A stretch of DNA of 64,000 bases from Echinicola pacifica DSM 19836 (GCF_000373245.1 NZ_KB890755.1:109762-173761), one strand, 5' to 3'; shown: positions 28,586 through 38,243, counted from the stretch's first letter. The notes: generated from the letters alone by a model not told the origin. Numbers and translations: made by a program.

Positions 28586-30283
28586 TTACCAACCTGGATT
28601 TTGTCTTATATTAGGATTGGCATCGATTACCTTCTGAGGGATGGGCAGGAGGTAGAATTTATCGTTCCACACTCGATTATAAGAGTCTCCATCCGCTTTG
28701 AATTTTGGTCCGATGAGGTCCCCTGGCAGCTCGGTGCTTTCTGGAATTCCATAAACCTGAGTGATAACCTGATCCCCCAATTTATATCTCCAGATATCAA
28801 ACCAACGCTGTGGGCCTTCTCCCGCAAACTCATACCGGCGCTCCAATAGTATCGCATCGATCATCTGATTGCCTGTGGTACCACGGGTGATCGTCGGCAG
28901 GCCGATCTCAGCATATAATGGCATGCCCACTCGCGCTCTTACCTGATCCAAATACACCAATGCCTCCGCCTCTTTACCTTGGCCCGCAAGGGCTTCAGCA
29001 TACATTAATAGCACCTCCGAATAACGAATCACCTTGATATCTACATCCGCTCGGTCCAGTGCCGGGATATCAAAAGTCAGGTATTTTCGGAAATTATAAC
29101 CTGTAGGGTTTACCGTTGAATTGATATTATCGGCTGTTCCATTTGGATTGATATTAGGATGCGGCTGGAATTCATAATCCAGGTCAGGATTGCCCTTGCT
29201 GGGTAGCAAGTCCCCCGGAAGGATCACTGACACTGCCAATCTAGGATCTCTATTTTCCCAGGGATTTGCAGGATCATAGGAAGGATCATTGATGGGAAAC
29301 AGGCCATTGATAGTCTGCACCTCTTCAATGAAGTCAGCGGTGAATCCCGGTCTGCTTTGGTTATTCCCAAAAGTAGCCTCCAGTCCTCTCCACGCACCCT
29401 TCGGTGGCAGACGGCGAGGTAAAGAATTTGTTCTAAACTCCGGCACATAAGCGGTGGCAAGGATGGTCTCCGGAGACACCAGGTCACTAGCAGAGGTAAA
29501 CTGCTGCGCAAACCCCTCAATTCCTTCTACGAGGGAATATTCACCACTATTCACTATCGCCGCAGCGGCTTGCTCTGCTTCCACATATAAGCTGGCTGGA
29601 TCAGAGTGCCATCCCACCGCATTGAGACAAGCTCTGGCTTTTAGGGCCAAGGCCGCACCTTTGGTGATTCGGCCATTATCGGCAGCGGCATATTGACTTG
29701 CCTCCGGCAAAATCGCAATTATCGCATCTAGCTCAGATAGCACAAAATTGAATACTTCAATCCGGGGCGTTCTCTCAGGAAGGTCATCTGCCGAGATGGT
29801 AGTCGTGATCAATGGGACATCCCCATAGGCAAAAACCATCGCCTCATAAATCCATACGCGAAAAAAACGTGCCTCAGCACCAAATCGGGCACGGTTACTT
29901 TCATTGAAAAACTCCGCATCAGGCAAGGCTTGCAGAAAGAAATTGATATCTGCAATCTCTGGGTATCGGTAGAAATTGTCCAGTACCGAGGAGTTGATGG
30001 TCCAATTAAAATCCGACTCCTGACGGCCACCGCCATCATTAATATTACGGTGGATGGCCTCATCAGTCCAGAAGTAAGGCAGCACAGGAGCTGAACCCTC
30101 CACATCGCCCTGCGGCAGGAAAGTGTACAGCTGATTGAGCGCATAGGACAGATCCGTCTCGGTCTTATAAACCGTCCCTGAGGTCAGCTCATCCAAATCC
30201 ACCACATCGAGAAATCCATCACAGGAGGATAGAAACCCTAGGAACCCAACTAAAACTATTTTTATATATTTCATTTTCTTCAT
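28586..30283 (-). CDS. SusD/RagB-family glycan-binding lipoprotein (second cassette)
   Basis: Surface glycan-binding partner of the SusC protein encoded at 30362-33847. Lipoprotein signal with lipobox LSSC, Cys21. SusD features: ARFFRVWIYEAMVFAYGDVP (about 135-155), KGAALALKARACL, the C-terminal VIRYSEVLLMYAEALAGQGKE and YLDQVRARVGMP, LLERRYEFAGEGPQRWFDIWR, and the closing PIPQKVIDANPNIRQNPGW. Length 565. Start ATG at 30283; a second ATG three codons later would serve as well. It follows susC by 78 bases, a gap holding a possible hairpin, and a terminator follows the gene. Confidence 0.95.
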   Translation of the reverse strand: MKKMKYIKIVLVGFLGFLSSCDGFLDVVDLDELTSGTVYKTETDLSYALNQLYTFLPQGDVEGSAPVLPYFWTDEAIHRNINDGGGRQESDFNWTINSSVLDNFYRYPEIADINFFLQALPDAEFFNESNRARFGAEARFFRVWIYEAMVFAYGDVPLITTTISADDLPERTPRIEVFNFVLSELDAIIAILPEASQYAAADNGRITKGAALALKARACLNAVGWHSDPASLYVEAEQAAAAIVNSGEYSLVEGIEGFAQQFTSASDLVSPETILATAYVPEFRTNSLPRRLPPKGAWRGLEATFGNNQSRPGFTADFIEEVQTINGLFPINDPSYDPANPWENRDPRLAVSVILPGDLLPSKGNPDLDYEFQPHPNINPNGTADNINSTVNPTGYNFRKYLTFDIPALDRADVDIKVIRYSEVLLMYAEALAGQGKEAEALVYLDQVRARVGMPLYAEIGLPTITRGTTGNQMIDAILLERRYEFAGEGPQRWFDIWRYKLGDQVITQVYGIPESTELPGDLIGPKFKADGDSYNRVWNDKFYLLPIPQKVIDANPNIRQNPGW

Positions 30284-30304
30284 TTTTTTGAGTGATACTA
30301 AAAT

Positions 30305-30343
30305 GGGGTATATCTCCTTCTATAATGGTTAAGGACATATCCC
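30305..30343 (-). repeat. Possible hairpin in the second SusC-SusD gap
   Basis: On the minus strand GGGATATGTCCTT and AAGGAGATATACCC can pair (about 12 base pairs, with a small bulge and one mismatch) around an 11-base loop. No U tract follows. Hairpins between susC and susD are a plausible way to change the ratio of the two transcripts, but this one is imperfect and the role is a guess. Confidence 0.35.
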
Positions 30344-30361
30344 TTAAAGCATAATTAGACC

Positions 30362-33300
30362 TTAGAAGGAAACATTTGCCCCCACAGAAAATATTCTCGG
30401 TAGAGGATAATCCAAGGTTCCTACCCCCAATTCAGGGTCCCAACCATACTCAAAGGCTGGGCTATTGCTCCAGATGGTACCGATATTCTCGAGAGATACC
30501 ACGAGATTTAGCCCCTCAATGAATGAAAACCTTTCCATAAACGCCTTATTAAAATCATAGGTAAGCGTGATGTTCTGTAGTTTTATAAATTCGTTGTTCT
30601 GGATCAGGTGCGAAACACTAGAGTTATAGGCCTGAATTCCCGTGCCACGTGGCGTAGGGAAGATCGCCTCAGGATTGCTCTGAGACCAATAATCGGTCTG
30701 GAAAGTATATACATTCGAACCATTCAGGAATGGCTCATGTGCATCGGCACTGGCCCACCACTGGTTATTGTCCAAGGTGCCATAGAACCTTGCAGACAGG
30801 CTAAAGCCCTTATAGCCTACGCCCATACTGAAGCCAAGATTCAGATTTCGAGCACTGTTTCTGTCCAAAATCACCCGGTCGTCTGGGTCTATTACCCCAT
30901 CGCCCTGATCAGGTACGCCGTCCCCATTGGTGTCCACGGTCAACTGATCCACGTATTTATATCCTCCCACAAAGGTTCCTCCCATATTACTTTGATTGAT
31001 CCGGGAAGTTCCATCAGGACCTGTATAGGCATCGATCTCCTCCTGGCTGTCAAAGAAGCCATCCGTCTGGTATCCCAGGCGATCATTGATGCTTTGGCCT
31101 ACGGCAAAATTGATGGATTCTCTGCCCGCCACATCGGTGATCTCATTGTCATAATCAGAGAAATTTCCCGATACCCAATAGTTTACCTTACCCACTTGAT
31201 TTCGGTGCATCAGCTCAAATTCATAACCCCAGCTCTTGACAGAGTATAAATTGGCTGGTACATTTCCGAATCCAAACTCAATAGGAGTCAGTACCTCATC
31301 GAGGATATCATCTCTATCGGTAATGAAATATTCAGCATTCATCTGGAATTTTCCTTGCAATAAAGAAAGGTCTAAGCCTAGGTTAAAGGTCGTAGCAGTC
31401 TCCCACTGAAGATCGGTACTTGCCGGACTTCCCAAAAATAATCGAGGCTGAATCTGCCCGTTGAAAGGATAGCCAGTCACATCCACATTCACCAGCTGCA
31501 CCACTCTCCTGCCCACGCCTGAGTCATCACCAGACTGGCCATAGGAAGCTCGCAACTTCAACTGATCGATGGCGGAGAGGTCTTTCATAAATTCCTCCCT
31601 GGCGATATTCCATCCCACGGCCATAGCCGGGAAGAACCCATACCTATTATTGGCGAGGAAATTTGAACTACCATCCACACGGAAAGAGGCCTCCGCCATG
31701 TATTTCCCCTTATAGCCATAATTGAATCGACCAAAATAGGATAAGGTGGTCGCATTTCCTCCTCTATACGAAGTGGTTCCTAGCGGATCAGCTCCCCCTT
31801 TAGATGGGTCCACATCCTGAATATTTACATTTGGAGTTTGCCCTAGCTGAAGGTCAATGACATTGTCCAATAAGAAATTCATTCTTCCTGCCGAAAAGCC
31901 TTCACTCTCCCCTTGCTCCGTCTGGAAACCTAATAAGGCCGAGATGGAATGATCTTCTTTCTCCAAACTATAATTTAAGGTGGATAGGGTACGCAATACA
32001 TAGCCCGTAAGAGAGCTCAGATTTAAGGTTCTTGCCTCAGGATTTCCCCGGGTATAGATCCTGTTTGGGGAGCTAGGGTTGGTATAAGAATCAGGATCGG
32101 TATAGTCCAGTGACACATAATCATAGATATTAGACCAGTCTCTGATGTTTTCATTGTTTTTGATAAAGGATACTCGTTCTTCAAACACCAAACCTTTAAA
32201 AGGCTTCACCTTTGCATAAATCTGGATATTGGTGGCATCCCTATTATTTTTGGAGAAGCTTCCGGAGGCAGCTTCAGCGATAGGGTTTGGAGCTCCCGGA
32301 CTTCCCTTTTCTGCCCAATAGCCATCTTCGGTTTTCACAGGATAAAAAGGTAAACCTAAGATTCCGTCCGCGCCGATGGCAGGCGTACTTTCGGTGATTC
32401 TATTACTTATCAGCGCATTGACACCAGTGCTAAACCAGTCGGTGATATCAGTATCCACTTTTACGCGGAGGTTGATTCTTTTGAAATTGTCTGAGCCTAC
32501 CACCAATCCATCCTGGGTAAGGTAGCCAGCATTGATCAGATAGCCAGTTTTTTCGCTCCCTCCCGTTACGGATAGGTTATGCGACTGCTGTCCGGATTGC
32601 GATTGGTACAGCTCCTCGGCCCAGTTGGTTTCCGGGTAGAAGCCACTTGCTGCAAGGGCCAGAGCATCCTGGTCATATACCTCATTTCCTGCTCCGGCGG
32701 CCACATTGGTAAACTGCATAAGCTCACTGGAATTTAGCATATCCGCAAGGGCGGTGGGCTTTTGCAGGGAATAATTATAGCGATAGTCCACGGAAATTTG
32801 CTCATTTCTTTTGGTTCCCTTGGTAGTCACGAGCATTACGCCATTGGCACCACGGGCACCATAGACGGATACTGCGGCAGCATCTTTCAGGATGCTGACA
32901 CTTTCGATATCCTGAGGGTTTACATCCGAAAGTGACCCTTCAAATCCATCGATGATCACCAGGATGGAAGTGGAGTTTAGCGTGCTCGTTCCTCGAATAG
33001 AAAACCCTGGAGTGGATCCGGGACGGCCATTGCCATAGGCACCATTCAGACCGGCTACAGAGCCTAGCAGCGCAGACTGCACGCTGGTGACAGGCCGCTC
33101 GGTGACCTTGAGGTCTTCGGCAGACACCTGCGATATCGCACTTACCAGTTCGCTGGAGCGCTTCGTACCATAGCCGACCACCACGATTTCGTTTAGCCCT
33201 TCAGTACTTTCCAGAAGGGTGATATTGATGGTTTGGCGATTATTGATGGATACTTCCTGCGATTCGAAACCAATATAGGAAAATACCAATATCGATTTTG

Positions 33301-33847
33301 GGCCAGAGGCGGTTAGGGTAAACTGCCCATCCATATCGGTTTGGGTTCCGTTGACGGTTCCTTTTTCCAGCACGGTCGCGCCGGGAAGGGGCTCGCCGGT
33401 GTCATCCAGCACTCTTCCTCGCACCTGCACCTCTTGCTTTTGGGCGACTGGTACGTCAGCCTCAGGCCTGCTAGCAGATAGCGGCGGGGCCTCCTTCAGG
33501 ATTACCTGCTTGCCTATGATCTTATAACTTATGCCTACCGGAGCAAAAATCTCCTTTAGAACTTCCGTAAGCGCTGAATTCTTAGCGTTTATATCAATAG
33601 GTTTAGTTAAATCCAGCTCCTCCTGGCTGTAAAAAAACCTATAATCAGTAATCTGCTCGATCTCTCCCATCACCTCAATGATGGGAGTATCTTTAGTGTC
33701 TAGGGTTATTTTGGACTTTTGGGCTAGCCCTGGTTCCGCCTTAAGCTGGAAAAATGTCACCATGATGATCAAAAACGAAAATTTGATCTTGAGATGAAGA
33801 AGGGAAGATTTCCGCTTAGTACGTTTTGTTAGGAAATGTATATTCAT
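30362..33847 (-). CDS. STN-domain SusC-type TonB-dependent transducer/receptor (second cassette)
   Basis: Outer-membrane importer with a signalling domain. After the signal segment (about 25-43) the STN domain spans about 45-115 (IEVMGEIEQITDYRFFYSQE, ALTEVLKEIFAPVGISYKII). A carboxypeptidase-D-like domain follows (VRGRVLDDTGEPLPGATVLE), then the plug with NEIVVVGYGTKRSSELVSAI and ILKDAAAVSVYGARGANGVM, and the barrel ending RIFSVGANVSF. Length 1161. Gene order with fecR and the ECF sigma gene upstream and susD downstream matches the first cassette. The sequence is clearly distinct from that receptor, so a different ligand is likely. Confidence 0.95.
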   Translation of the reverse strand: MNIHFLTKRTKRKSSLLHLKIKFSFLIIMVTFFQLKAEPGLAQKSKITLDTKDTPIIEVMGEIEQITDYRFFYSQEELDLTKPIDINAKNSALTEVLKEIFAPVGISYKIIGKQVILKEAPPLSASRPEADVPVAQKQEVQVRGRVLDDTGEPLPGATVLEKGTVNGTQTDMDGQFTLTASGPKSILVFSYIGFESQEVSINNRQTINITLLESTEGLNEIVVVGYGTKRSSELVSAISQVSAEDLKVTERPVTSVQSALLGSVAGLNGAYGNGRPGSTPGFSIRGTSTLNSTSILVIIDGFEGSLSDVNPQDIESVSILKDAAAVSVYGARGANGVMLVTTKGTKRNEQISVDYRYNYSLQKPTALADMLNSSELMQFTNVAAGAGNEVYDQDALALAASGFYPETNWAEELYQSQSGQQSHNLSVTGGSEKTGYLINAGYLTQDGLVVGSDNFKRINLRVKVDTDITDWFSTGVNALISNRITESTPAIGADGILGLPFYPVKTEDGYWAEKGSPGAPNPIAEAASGSFSKNNRDATNIQIYAKVKPFKGLVFEERVSFIKNNENIRDWSNIYDYVSLDYTDPDSYTNPSSPNRIYTRGNPEARTLNLSSLTGYVLRTLSTLNYSLEKEDHSISALLGFQTEQGESEGFSAGRMNFLLDNVIDLQLGQTPNVNIQDVDPSKGGADPLGTTSYRGGNATTLSYFGRFNYGYKGKYMAEASFRVDGSSNFLANNRYGFFPAMAVGWNIAREEFMKDLSAIDQLKLRASYGQSGDDSGVGRRVVQLVNVDVTGYPFNGQIQPRLFLGSPASTDLQWETATTFNLGLDLSLLQGKFQMNAEYFITDRDDILDEVLTPIEFGFGNVPANLYSVKSWGYEFELMHRNQVGKVNYWVSGNFSDYDNEITDVAGRESINFAVGQSINDRLGYQTDGFFDSQEEIDAYTGPDGTSRINQSNMGGTFVGGYKYVDQLTVDTNGDGVPDQGDGVIDPDDRVILDRNSARNLNLGFSMGVGYKGFSLSARFYGTLDNNQWWASADAHEPFLNGSNVYTFQTDYWSQSNPEAIFPTPRGTGIQAYNSSVSHLIQNNEFIKLQNITLTYDFNKAFMERFSFIEGLNLVVSLENIGTIWSNSPAFEYGWDPELGVGTLDYPLPRIFSVGANVSF

Positions 33848-33973
33848 AAGTTTGAATTTATTGTTTCATAATTAGTAATTAGGATCGTCAAATGTGGGTA
33901 CAGATCACGATTGATTTTTCATCATAGGCAGCTATTTATTTCTAATCTCTCTTCTCTTTTATTGATCATCACA

Positions 33974-35152
33974 CTATTGCTCAGGGTAAATAATAATCCC
34001 GTCATTTTCTATACTATAGTTGAATGGGGTATGACCCTTAAATACATCCAGGATCTGAGTCAGGGACTCCTCCTTAAATGTTCCCGAATAACCCTTCTGG
34101 CTGTTCTCTATAAATTTATTTTCTATACTTATATCAAAATGTCTTTCTAAGCGCTTCAGGATATTCTCAAAGGGGTCATTGATAAAAACCAGTTCGTCCG
34201 TGGTCCAGGCGATGTATTTATTGACATTGACCTCCTCCACGTTGATGGCACCTTCCGCCGATAAGGCGCGCTGACCCGGCACGATGAGTCTAGGCTCGGC
34301 AGCGGCTGACTTGTCCTTTACCCCCACGCTGCCCTCCACCAGTACGGTGCTGGTAAATAGCTCATTGGGATAAGAAGTGACGATGAATTTGGTTCCAAAA
34401 ACCTGGGTATCCATCTGGTCGGTCACCACGGTAAAGAGCCGTTCCTTGTCTGGGGCCACCTCAAAATAAGCCTCCCCCTGTAGGTACACTGTTCTGGGCA
34501 GATCACTCAGAAAACTAATAGGAAACTTGATCCAAGAGCCAGCATTTAGCTTGACCTTGGTCCCATCCGAAAGCACGAGGTCAAACTGCTCCCCATAAGG
34601 CACGGTCAGCTTATTGTATTTCAGTTCTGTTACATTCTCCTGCACCGCATTATAATGTAGGGTCTTGCTCGAGCGGGTGATGGACACCGCTTTATTATTG
34701 CTTTCAATGATCGTGGGGGCCTGACCATCCAAGGACTGCAGCCGTCCATCCTCCAACTCCAAAGTCACACGAGAGGCGACTTGCTCTTCCACAAGGCCTT
34801 TGGTAAAGCTGCCGGAAAGATAAATAGTCAGCCCTGCCACCAACACGGTGATAAGCACCGCGGCCACTTTCAGGAAGGAGCTAAACTGGAATGGCTTAGG
34901 ACCTTTACCCTCTCTGCGCCCCTCAATGATATTCTTCCACATCTCATCTATTTCGGCCCCTTCGATCTCATCCGAATCAAAATTTAAGGCCTGAATAATC
35001 CGCCTGGCCTCAGCGACCTCATCCGCTTTTTCGGGATGCTCCAGCAGCCAGCTTTCCCAAAACTTCAGCGTCATGGCATCAGGCGCAATTATCCATTTCT
35101 GGAAGTATTCGTCTTGTACAAAGTCCTCTACACTATATTTTATATATCTCAT
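33974..35152 (-). CDS. FecR-family anti-sigma factor (second cassette)
   Basis: Inner-membrane anti-sigma factor. The N-terminal cytoplasmic part contains KFWESWLLEHPEKADEVAEA; the transmembrane helix is at about 95-115 (FLKVAAVLITVLVAGLTIYL). The periplasmic FecR domain has VPYGEQFDLVLSDGTKVKLN and LQGEAYFEV, and the C-terminal DUF4974-type domain has DPFENILKRLERHFDISIEN, YSGTFKEESLTQILDVF and YSIENDGIIIYPEQ. The insertion between the helix and the FecR domain makes it longer (392) than the first copy (341). ATG at 35152 replaces an upstream TTG at 35164. It precedes susC by 126 bases and is 662 bases from the sigma gene. Confidence 0.93.
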   Translation of the reverse strand: MRYIKYSVEDFVQDEYFQKWIIAPDAMTLKFWESWLLEHPEKADEVAEARRIIQALNFDSDEIEGAEIDEMWKNIIEGRREGKGPKPFQFSSFLKVAAVLITVLVAGLTIYLSGSFTKGLVEEQVASRVTLELEDGRLQSLDGQAPTIIESNNKAVSITRSSKTLHYNAVQENVTELKYNKLTVPYGEQFDLVLSDGTKVKLNAGSWIKFPISFLSDLPRTVYLQGEAYFEVAPDKERLFTVVTDQMDTQVFGTKFIVTSYPNELFTSTVLVEGSVGVKDKSAAAEPRLIVPGQRALSAEGAINVEEVNVNKYIAWTTDELVFINDPFENILKRLERHFDISIENKFIENSQKGYSGTFKEESLTQILDVFKGHTPFNYSIENDGIIIYPEQ

Positions 35153-35814
35153 TATCGATTTCAAAAGAAATAAATCACCAATCGCTCATTTATAGAGAGA
35201 AGATTTCTTCCTTTTTACTTATGAAAAATTTAACTTTTTTTAATAAAATTTGTAAATCGGCCTCTAAAGCCATTTATGAAGGTATTTTATTGATTAAAAA
35301 AAATCCTAATCCAGCCATCTGCAGCGACTATTATTGCCAACTTTCTAAAGACAATACTCATCATTCCCTGGGATAGTATTCTTAGGAACTTATGAATCCT
35401 AGGCTTTAGGTTAAGGACTTTTTGCTGGTGAATTAGGCCTGGCATCGGCCCTACAAAAAGTCATATGAATTATCAGGAACGTTCGCTTAGACGCTACACC
35501 TATCCGTCTGGACAATACTCTTGAAGCCAGATAGCATGTATTAAGGACCTGAAAAGTCTCTTCCTTCACCGGCTCCACACAAAACCCCTAAGAGTAGCTG
35601 ATCAGTATCCCGGACTGGTAGTAGAATGAACTTTCGTTAAAATCAAAAAAGAGGAGGCTGAAGCTTTAGACATCCAATCGGCATCAAACTATTTACACCG
35701 AAAATAGAAGGATGCTCCGGGAAAGCCTTCTGATATAGTGAATAACACCTTCTCGTCTTTTCCATACTGAAATTTTAGCCTACTATTTCTTGCAAGTTCG
35801 CTAAATCAAAACTG
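35153..35814. other. 662-bp gap between the second ECF sigma and FecR genes
   Basis: No gene-like frame on either strand, no terminator after the sigma stop, and no recognisable promoter pair. AGGCCTGGCAT (35435-35445) also occurs at about 25230 in another gap, but is too short to mean much. The gap is far longer than the short spacers usual in sigma/FecR operons and may hold a separate fecR promoter or an undescribed RNA. Confidence 0.5.
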
Positions 35815-36492
35815 CTACAGCTCAAAAAGGGCTAAGCTGAGAAGGGCTATGGCTAGGCTAAAAATATACTTAAGGTGTTTGCGCAGTAGTTTTATGGCAT
35901 GGGCCATCAAATTATAGGTGGCCTTCCTGTCGAGCTTCATCACCTCACCAATCTGATTGTAACTGAGATGGCAATAAAATTTCAAATGGATGATTTCCTT
36001 TTGCTTTTCGGTAAGCTGGCTTAGCGCGTTTTTGAGTTTTTGTCGGTCCTCATCTAAGCGCTGCTTTTCGATCAACTTTATCTCATCCGAAGCGGTGCAG
36101 GCATTTTCTAGTTCTGCTTCTTCCACCGATTTAAATAAGGAGGAAGAGGTGGTTTTCTGTTTCAGTAGCTTTCGGCGGAAGGACTTAAAAAGGTAAAATT
36201 TTATGGAGCTGACAGAGCCTAATCGATCTTTACTTTCCCAGATTTCTATAAATAAATCCTGAATACAATCTTTTACCAAGCTCTTGTCTTGTACTAACTT
36301 CAATCCATATTTATAGAGTGTCTCTACATTATCCTTATAAATGCTGGCATAAGCCTCCTCATCCCCAGCCTTAAACCTAGCCCATAATAGCTCATCATTC
36401 GCAACAGGAATAGCCTTTTGTTGCACAGCTCTGTCCTCATGCGAGGCATGCAAATTTCTGACGCTATCACTATTTTCCTTGCTAATATTCAC
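35815..36492 (-). CDS. ECF RNA polymerase sigma factor (second cassette)
   Basis: Group IV sigma factor expected to activate the second SusC/SusD cassette. Region 2: DELLWARFKAGDEEAYASIY through DCIQDLFIEIWESKDRL (about 32-90). Region 4: KNALSQLTEKQKEIIHLKFY, followed by the helix-turn-helix YNQIGEVMKLDRKATYNLMA (about 155-200). The C-terminus ends in a hydrophobic stretch (YIFSLAIALLSLALF). The frame opens with a GTG at 36492 and the first ~30 residues look unconserved, so the true start may be further in. Its neighbour on the right is the membrane-bound regulator, 466 bases away. Confidence 0.9.
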   Translation of the reverse strand: MNISKENSDSVRNLHASHEDRAVQQKAIPVANDELLWARFKAGDEEAYASIYKDNVETLYKYGLKLVQDKSLVKDCIQDLFIEIWESKDRLGSVSSIKFYLFKSFRRKLLKQKTTSSSLFKSVEEAELENACTASDEIKLIEKQRLDEDRQKLKNALSQLTEKQKEIIHLKFYCHLSYNQIGEVMKLDRKATYNLMAHAIKLLRKHLKYIFSLAIALLSLALFEL

Positions 36493-36958
36493 CTTAGGCC
36501 ATTCTTCCCATTATAAAGTAAAAACCAATATTGCGCATATCCATGGGAATTCCAAATCTTTAAGCTAAATACTTTTAGCATAGAGCATTGTAAGAATTAG
36601 CCAATCCTTAGTACCATTTACCTATTTTACTTTCATTTCTACCTAATTCCCTTTCGATTATTATATTTGATTTGGATTAATTGAAATTCATCATCACCAC
36701 ACGATTAAACCCATAAAGTGTTAATGAGCTCAAATACAGCTAGAATCTAACTATAAGGCGGCTCCCAAACAAGAGGCAGAGGAAAGTCCATTCGCTCAGG
36801 TAAGAGAATCAGGGCAGTTCCCCCAAACTCACAGGTTAAACATTTTTGGAAAGGAAGTATAGTGCTCCTCAATAAAAAATGATATTCACAGAAAAGCTTT
36901 GGGTAAGCATTCCTCTTTATTGGCCATTTCTCCCTTATCCCAGTCGAAGCTGCCCCTG
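36493..36958. other. 466-bp gap between the membrane regulator and the second sigma gene
   Basis: AT-rich, no credible gene. A small 6-bp hairpin (GCTAAA with TTTAGC, about 36564-36580) lies upstream of the sigma start. No U-tailed terminator is visible after the regulator stop. The promoter for the second sigma gene should be here but no consensus pair was found. Confidence 0.5.
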
Positions 36959-38101
36959 CTAATCCTCCAGCACTTCCAACTCCACCAGCTCACAGCCCAG
37001 GTCAGTTCGTCCAATGCCCGCTACCTTAAACAATGCATTGAATTGAGTATTTTGGCTAGGCAGCTGCGCATAAAAGGCTTCTAATTCTTTGGGATTGGTG
37101 AATTTCTCCACGGCAGCGATCACCCCTATATCATTATTACCAGCGAATAATAAGATGCTATTACCTCTGTCCGAAAATCTATTAAAGGACACCATGACAT
37201 AGGAATCCCTGCGCTCATTAATGCGGCTATCCCTCATGACCTCCCCAATCTGTTTATGGATAATTTGTCCTCGCTCAAGTGCAAATTTCTTGGATGATTT
37301 CAAGAACACCTCCTCTAATCGGTACAGACCTTTATATGGGCCAATATAGATGATATTATTCCGCTTTAGTTCGTCCAAAGCCAGTTCGGAGCCCAAGCTG
37401 ATGGTCAGATGTCGCTTATATTGGGTAAACCAGGAGGATAAGGCTGCGGCCGACACCGGCCCCATTTTGGTAACAAATGAATATTGGGCCTTGTCTAAAG
37501 TGGTCCAGGGGAGTGTATCCCGGGAATGGAGCGCGCGAAGCTCCGTTTCAGAATTTACCCCATCCACATAGATCGAGCTGGTAAGGCCGGTAGCATCCTT
37601 TCCCCGGAGGGTAAAATGATCCCCTACATAGCAGATGGTCTCAATCTCATCCTCCAAAAATGCAGCCCATAAATATGTATTATTTGATAGTCTGCTATAA
37701 AAAATCCCTGCAATTATAATTGCCACAACCACCAGCGCTAGGAGCAGTTTATAGGGCGTTTTACTGACTTTTCTGCGCTCTATGCTGAGGTTATATTGCC
37801 CTTTTTCGATTCTAAAAATTAGAGGATCATTCTGACCTTCCTGCTGATAATATTCATCAAGCTTATTGCGGAGGTTAAACATATACACCCTCACCTTGCC
37901 ATCATAGGAGATATCGGCCGAGGAATGCTGAAACAATTTGACCTCGATCAGGGCTTCCTTAAGCTTGAGTTTTTCAAAGTAAGCTTCCACAAGAAAGGTC
38001 AAAATCTTACTATAAACAGGCGAATCACGGAAGCTCTTGCTCAAGCAGATCCTCTCTAAGGCTTGATAAACTTGATTTGTCTCTTCTGAATTATTATTCA
38101 T
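36959..38101 (-). CDS. Membrane-anchored winged-helix (CadC/ToxR-like) transcriptional regulator, uncharacterised
   Basis: Predicted one-component transmembrane regulator. Residues about 10-107 look like an OmpR-type winged-helix DNA-binding domain: SPVYSKILTFLVEAYFEKLK, KVRVYMFNLRNKLDEYYQQE and the wing motif FRIEKGQYNLSI. A single transmembrane helix (about 117-136, LLLALVVVAIIIAGIFYSRL) follows, then about 244 periplasmic residues with ICYVGDHFTLRG, RNNIIYIGPYKGLYRLEEVF and ILLFAGNNDIGVIAAVEKF. From memory, similar N-terminal domains and a similar periplasmic half occur in uncharacterised regulators of other phyla. The ATG at 38101 is the natural start. It is divergent from GH2 with 142 bases between, which contain a 19-bp palindrome. 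The architecture is seen; the role as regulator of the GH2/GH29 pair is inference. Confidence 0.75.
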   Translation of the reverse strand: MNNNSEETNQVYQALERICLSKSFRDSPVYSKILTFLVEAYFEKLKLKEALIEVKLFQHSSADISYDGKVRVYMFNLRNKLDEYYQQEGQNDPLIFRIEKGQYNLSIERRKVSKTPYKLLLALVVVAIIIAGIFYSRLSNNTYLWAAFLEDEIETICYVGDHFTLRGKDATGLTSSIYVDGVNSETELRALHSRDTLPWTTLDKAQYSFVTKMGPVSAAALSSWFTQYKRHLTISLGSELALDELKRNNIIYIGPYKGLYRLEEVFLKSSKKFALERGQIIHKQIGEVMRDSRINERRDSYVMVSFNRFSDRGNSILLFAGNNDIGVIAAVEKFTNPKELEAFYAQLPSQNTQFNALFKVAGIGRTDLGCELVELEVLED

Positions 38102-38128
38102 AAACTCTTAAAATATCACCAATGGTGG

Positions 38129-38147
38129 GTTAATAACGGTTATTAAC
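38129..38147. promoter_or_regulatory. 19-bp palindrome in the divergent promoter region (candidate operator)
   Basis: GTTAATAAC (38129-38137), a single G, then the exact reverse complement GTTATTAAC (38139-38147). It lies 28 bases upstream of the regulator start and 97 upstream of the GH2 start. Position and symmetry suggest a binding site for the adjacent regulator or another dimeric protein. No second copy was noticed in the window. Confidence 0.55.
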
Positions 38148-38243
38148 TCAGTTATACTTATAATCCCCATCAACATCATGTATCTTGATTCCTCATTAAG
38201 CATAAAAAACATTTTCATACAATAGCCAATTTTAATTAACCCA

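Noticed and set aside
30608-31249. 213-codon plus-strand open frame
   Set aside because: Lies wholly inside the well-supported SusC gene on the other strand; no family motifs.
35435-35445. AGGCCTGGCAT repeated near 25230
   Set aside because: An 11-base match in two intergenic regions is within chance expectation, and the flanks do not align.
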